Positions 62,701-64,000 of a stretch of 64,000 nucleotides of DNA are shown piece after piece. Position 1 is the first letter of the stretch. Every line of letters starts with the position of its first letter. Where the stretch lies: positions 1 through 64,000 of the forward strand of contig NZ_LZSX01000107.1 of NCBI RefSeq assembly GCF_001665835.1, written 5' to 3'. Position numbers and translations under genes: made by a program. The notes below the pieces were generated by a model, which saw only the letters and a program-made list of their open reading frames with translations, did not search any database and had not been told where the DNA came from. The stretch is from Mycobacterium colombiense. GTDB taxonomy: Bacteria; Actinomycetota; Actinomycetes; Mycobacteriales; Mycobacteriaceae.

Positions 62701-63038
62701 GGCTTTTGATCGCCGGCGAGCAGGTGAACCAGGCCCGTGCCCGTCTCGATACTGCGCTCCAATTCGCAGCTGACACCGGCGTGCGTTTCTACGACGCCGA
62801 ACTGCTGCGGGCCCGGGCGCAGACCCACACGGAGTCGAACGCGCGCGCCGACGACCTCGCCGCCGCCCGGGAGGTCGCTCGCCGCCAAGGTGCGCGGCTC
62901 TTTGAAATCCGCGCGAGCCTCGACGATTTCGACCTGCGTGGGGAGCCGGCGCGAAGGCACCTTGTTGATGCCGTCGGGAAGATCCCGAAAGACAGTCGGC
63001 TTCCCGAGCTTGCACGAGCGCGAGCGGTCCTTCGATAG
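59778..63038 (+). CDS. Class III adenylyl/guanylyl cyclase fused to a STAND-type AAA ATPase
   Basis: 1086 residues from GTG 59778 (GTG 59802 is an alternative). The cyclase domain spans residues about 78-250: metal Asp in LTILFADVVDSTVLS, second Asp in IGSTKGDGLLAVFGYP, and the catalytic Asn-Arg in YGLAANLAARLSGLA. An ATPase follows with Walker A GEPGVGKSRLV (near 300) and Walker B ALLVAEDVQWFD. The last ~500 residues are helical TPR-like repeats. It would make a cyclic nucleotide under control of the ATPase switch. Unlike some M. tuberculosis relatives (for example Rv1358) I see no LuxR helix-turn-helix at the C-terminus. Confidence 0.88.
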   Translation: MDGGTIFHVTDGRAVPAESESTHSELGASIDELVDRAVSAINRGDNTTATALAGQVLAIDHANADAEDLLSAAPGVGGEIRRLTILFADVVDSTVLSTRVEPETYRLVVGGYRDIVSRTVEEYEGHIGSTKGDGLLAVFGYPTAHENDVKRAVHAGLDIARAVARLSEQTDRRFGIDIAVRVGVHRGLVYLDTAQDDVYGLAANLAARLSGLAAPNSVVVSNPVAALVRNDFELEEQPAAPVKGVPGLIAHHRVDSERVERPARVHGPLVGRDRELAKLNTHWRRARAGALKTPVLFFCGEPGVGKSRLVAEAAGLVKPSGAVILELAGSPFHTQVGLHPIRVLLERLCGITRVTDPVERLRLLRAEIVARGLDPDTAVPALAPVLGVGAEHGYEPLEAEGRRLEQLIGSAVRSYLTGCLSDAPALLVAEDVQWFDLPTLEVIEAMLDTGEGRLLVVITSRDEKSLPNHWQVEQFNLPPLTDEEADELIVALDPTASAEERAEVRRRCDGVPFYIEQVVAGLHLAPSDGTHVPDALYEPLFAQLRAGNNVVPVVEAAAVIGRHIDRSLLITVVDLDEQQVDEVIDRLVDTGVFERTGNAGCRFRHELLREVADELAPPSVRRKLHAKVADALVNTMTGDPDWPLVASHYEQGGRHADAASAYQRATAAARRRGALAEARTYLTLALTQVEQCPPGPDRDHREIAPRLERGYLTATAEGAQSPVAASDFERCLQLAGTDLRDDELFATLPAVGAYYLWRSDLRRVDSLLQVAVAATEHGREWFRPALAGSAGVVAWLRGEFDTASAYFEQATGLAEEYEERIQAIWFVPHDPVALAHEHLAWHRLVQGDLAGAEVQLKRAVDRASQLGYPQRPYNHLYAIDMDIWICAETAQYDRARELVREIADTADRYGLDHLYWQLLGATEKAMVDGQAAIATRNPDPTSLGPHIEAMTQVIEVWQALGASTYRPFYWCILGRLLIAGEQVNQARARLDTALQFAADTGVRFYDAELLRARAQTHTESNARADDLAAAREVARRQGARLFEIRASLDDFDLRGEPARRHLVDAVGKIPKDSRLPELARARAVLR

Positions 63039-63071
63039 CTCGAGGCGAAACCGAGCCAAACAAACGGTCCG

Positions 63072-63632
63072 TCACCCACCGCGAACATGAGCGACGCCCG
63101 CGATGACACCTTGGATCAGCCGGTCCAGATGCTCGGGATCGTCGACGGCCGGCTGGCCCGCGACGAAGGTCAGCATGATGCCGTTGATGAACGCGAGCGT
63201 GGCGATCGCCTGGTCGTCGACCAATGCCGGATCCGGCGCGCTGTCGGCGGGATGCCACTGGGTGACGACGTTGCGCGCCAGGGCGTAGAGCCGGTCTGCG
63301 GAGTCGCTGAGGGCCGCGGCCAGCTCCGCGTCCCGGCCGGCGAGCAGCGCGAGTTCGTAGCGCGCCTTGGCGCGGGTCAACCAGGGTTCGCTGTTGACGT
63401 ACATGACGATGCGGGCCAGGCCCGCGGTGCCGGTGAACTGCGTGGCGTGATCCTCGGCGAGTTCGGCCATCATCGAGAAGTCGGCGAGGTCGAGTTCGGC
63501 CAGCCGCGTCGCCATGGCATGCATCAGCGCCTTGCGGGTCCGAAAGTAGAACGACGTGGTGCCGGCCGGCACGCCGGCGTGGTCGTCGACTTTCGGGTGA
63601 CTGACGCCGTGCACCCCGTTGCCGCCCAGCAA
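63072..63632 (-). CDS. TetR-family regulator, start codon unclear
   Basis: 186 residues from TTG 63632 (LLGGNGVHGVSHPKVDDHAG, then TTSFYFRTRKALMHAMATRL). TetR-like sequence continues upstream in frame (AARRKHNAAERRRQLADAAI), so the natural protein should begin near 63698. The codon there is ATC, and no ATG, GTG or TTG exists between it and the in-frame stop at the end of the upstream gene. Either ATC is used, the start codon has mutated, or the protein is N-terminally truncated and its DNA-binding helix 1 lost. The ligand domain (about 60-186) looks complete. It lies directly behind a lipase gene on the same strand. Confidence 0.72.
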   Translation of the reverse strand: MLGGNGVHGVSHPKVDDHAGVPAGTTSFYFRTRKALMHAMATRLAELDLADFSMMAELAEDHATQFTGTAGLARIVMYVNSEPWLTRAKARYELALLAGRDAELAAALSDSADRLYALARNVVTQWHPADSAPDPALVDDQAIATLAFINGIMLTFVAGQPAVDDPEHLDRLIQGVIAGVAHVRGG

Positions 63633-63707
63633 TCCGATCGCGGCGTCGGCGAGCTGGCGGCGCCGCTCCGCCGCGTTGTGCTTTCTACGTGCAGCGATGC
63701 ACCCAGT

Positions 63708-64000
63708 TTAGAACTGGCCGCAGTTCGGTGCGGTGGGCTCGCCGTTGAAGCGGGCGGCGATCCATTGCATGGCGGGTTCGCCGTCGACCAGCATCGGCAG
63801 CGCGTGGTTGATGATCAGCTTGTTGAGGAAGGGCGGCTCTTCGTTGGTGCGGAATTCCACGTCGGCGCCCTGGCCGCACCAGTCGCGGCCCAGCTGATTG
63901 GCCGCGGTCCACGGCACCAGCGGGTCGTACCGGTTGCTGTCGATCATCACCGGCGCATTGGGTTTGAAGCGCCCGATCCGCTGCGCGTCGAACAGGGTGT
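63708..64000 (-). CDS. Secreted lipase-type protein, C-terminal part (runs off the window)
   Basis: The minus-strand frame is open from the window edge to a TAA at 63708-63710 and encodes about 96 residues: TLFDAQRIGRFKPNAPVMID, SNRYDPLVPWTAANQLGRDW, EEPPFLNKLIINHALPMLVD and a tail ending PTAPNCGQF. The pattern APVxIxxxxxDPLVPW ... INHALPML ... W(I/L)AARFNG is the C-terminal part of the LIP-type lipases (Rv1592c-like), with the Asp and His of the catalytic triad. The nucleophile Ser lies outside the window. The TetR-like gene follows within 10 nt. Confidence 0.75.
   Translation of the reverse strand, partial: TLFDAQRIGRFKPNAPVMIDSNRYDPLVPWTAANQLGRDWCGQGADVEFRTNEEPPFLNKLIINHALPMLVDGEPAMQWIAARFNGEPTAPNCGQF

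Noticed and set aside
63063..63074. ACGGTCCGT core near 63.06 kb, resembling the centre of the 43.8/57.0 kb operators
   Set aside because: Only the 9-10 base core matches, the flanks differ, and it lies at the 3' ends of two convergent genes, not in a promoter.
1..64000. CRISPR arrays, tRNA/rRNA genes, insertion sequences, phage integration sites
   Set aside because: I read for regular short repeats, tRNA-like clover leaves, transposase motifs and terminal inverted repeats and found none that I could support.

Overview
The window is a piece of a mycobacterial chromosome. It is uniformly GC-rich, uses many GTG starts, and carries a gene order found in mycobacteria: anti-sigma factor / sigM / murJ(mviN) / Rv3909-like / mutT4 / pcnA / Rv3906c-like / Rv3899c-like / transglycosylase / eccB2 / eccC2. 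All of it is inverted relative to M. tuberculosis H37Rv. Locus names are from memory, with length and order as support. The broken ESX-2 locus and the many lipid and CoA genes suggest a non-tuberculous, probably slow-growing species; the species cannot be fixed from sequence alone.

Region 1 (1-7.7 kb, minus strand) is conserved core: the start of the anti-SigM gene, sigM, the lipid II flippase MurJ with its pseudokinase tail, an Rv3909-like exported protein and the Nudix hydrolase mutT4. The last three overlap by 4 nt each.

Region 2 (7.7-26.4 kb) is a remodelled type VII secretion neighbourhood. A three-gene block (a large effector-like protein plus two small three-helix membrane proteins) lies between mutT4 and pcnA. 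After pcnA and a calcium-binding-repeat protein comes a DUF1023 hydrolase whose N-terminal ~190 residues are shared with the effector-like protein. It occupies the place where M. tuberculosis has EsxF/EsxE/CpnT. Then come a DUF2563-like protein, three tandem paralogues (the third has lost its membrane helix), a Pro/Gly-rich Rv3900c-Rv3899c-like protein, a second Pro/Gly-rich protein, a lytic transglycosylase, EccB2 and EccC2. The rest of ESX-2 (PE/PPE, Esx pair, EspG, EccD, MycP, EccE, EccA) is absent; eccC2 runs straight into a convergent mmpL.

Region 3 (26.3-43 kb) is mixed accessory content: an MmpL transporter, a NarL-type two-component system, a Rieske oxygenase with a D-aminoacylase-like amidohydrolase, a phosphotransferase and TetR regulator with a perfect 28-bp operator-like inverted repeat, a decayed gene, an RsbW-like kinase/STAS pair, a Tat-exported catalase-like peroxidase coupled to cytochrome b561, class I fructose-bisphosphate aldolase, and a three-domain DUF190 protein.

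Region 4 (43-57 kb) looks like a CoA-ester catabolic island: TetR, a double-length acyl-CoA dehydrogenase, two thiolase-like/DUF35 pairs, LacI and PadR regulators, an amidohydrolase, a double-domain class III CoA-transferase and an acyl-CoA synthetase. An identical 19-bp palindromic element lies upstream of both terminal genes (fadE at 43.8 kb and fadD at 57.0 kb), suggesting one regulator brackets the island. The gene set resembles steroid side-chain or similar beta-oxidation/retro-aldol systems, but the substrate is not known.

Region 5 (57-64 kb) holds an SDR, an alpha/beta hydrolase divergent from a TetR gene across a near-perfect 27-bp operator, a cyclase-STAND ATPase protein, another TetR gene with no usual start codon, and the 3' end of a lipase gene.
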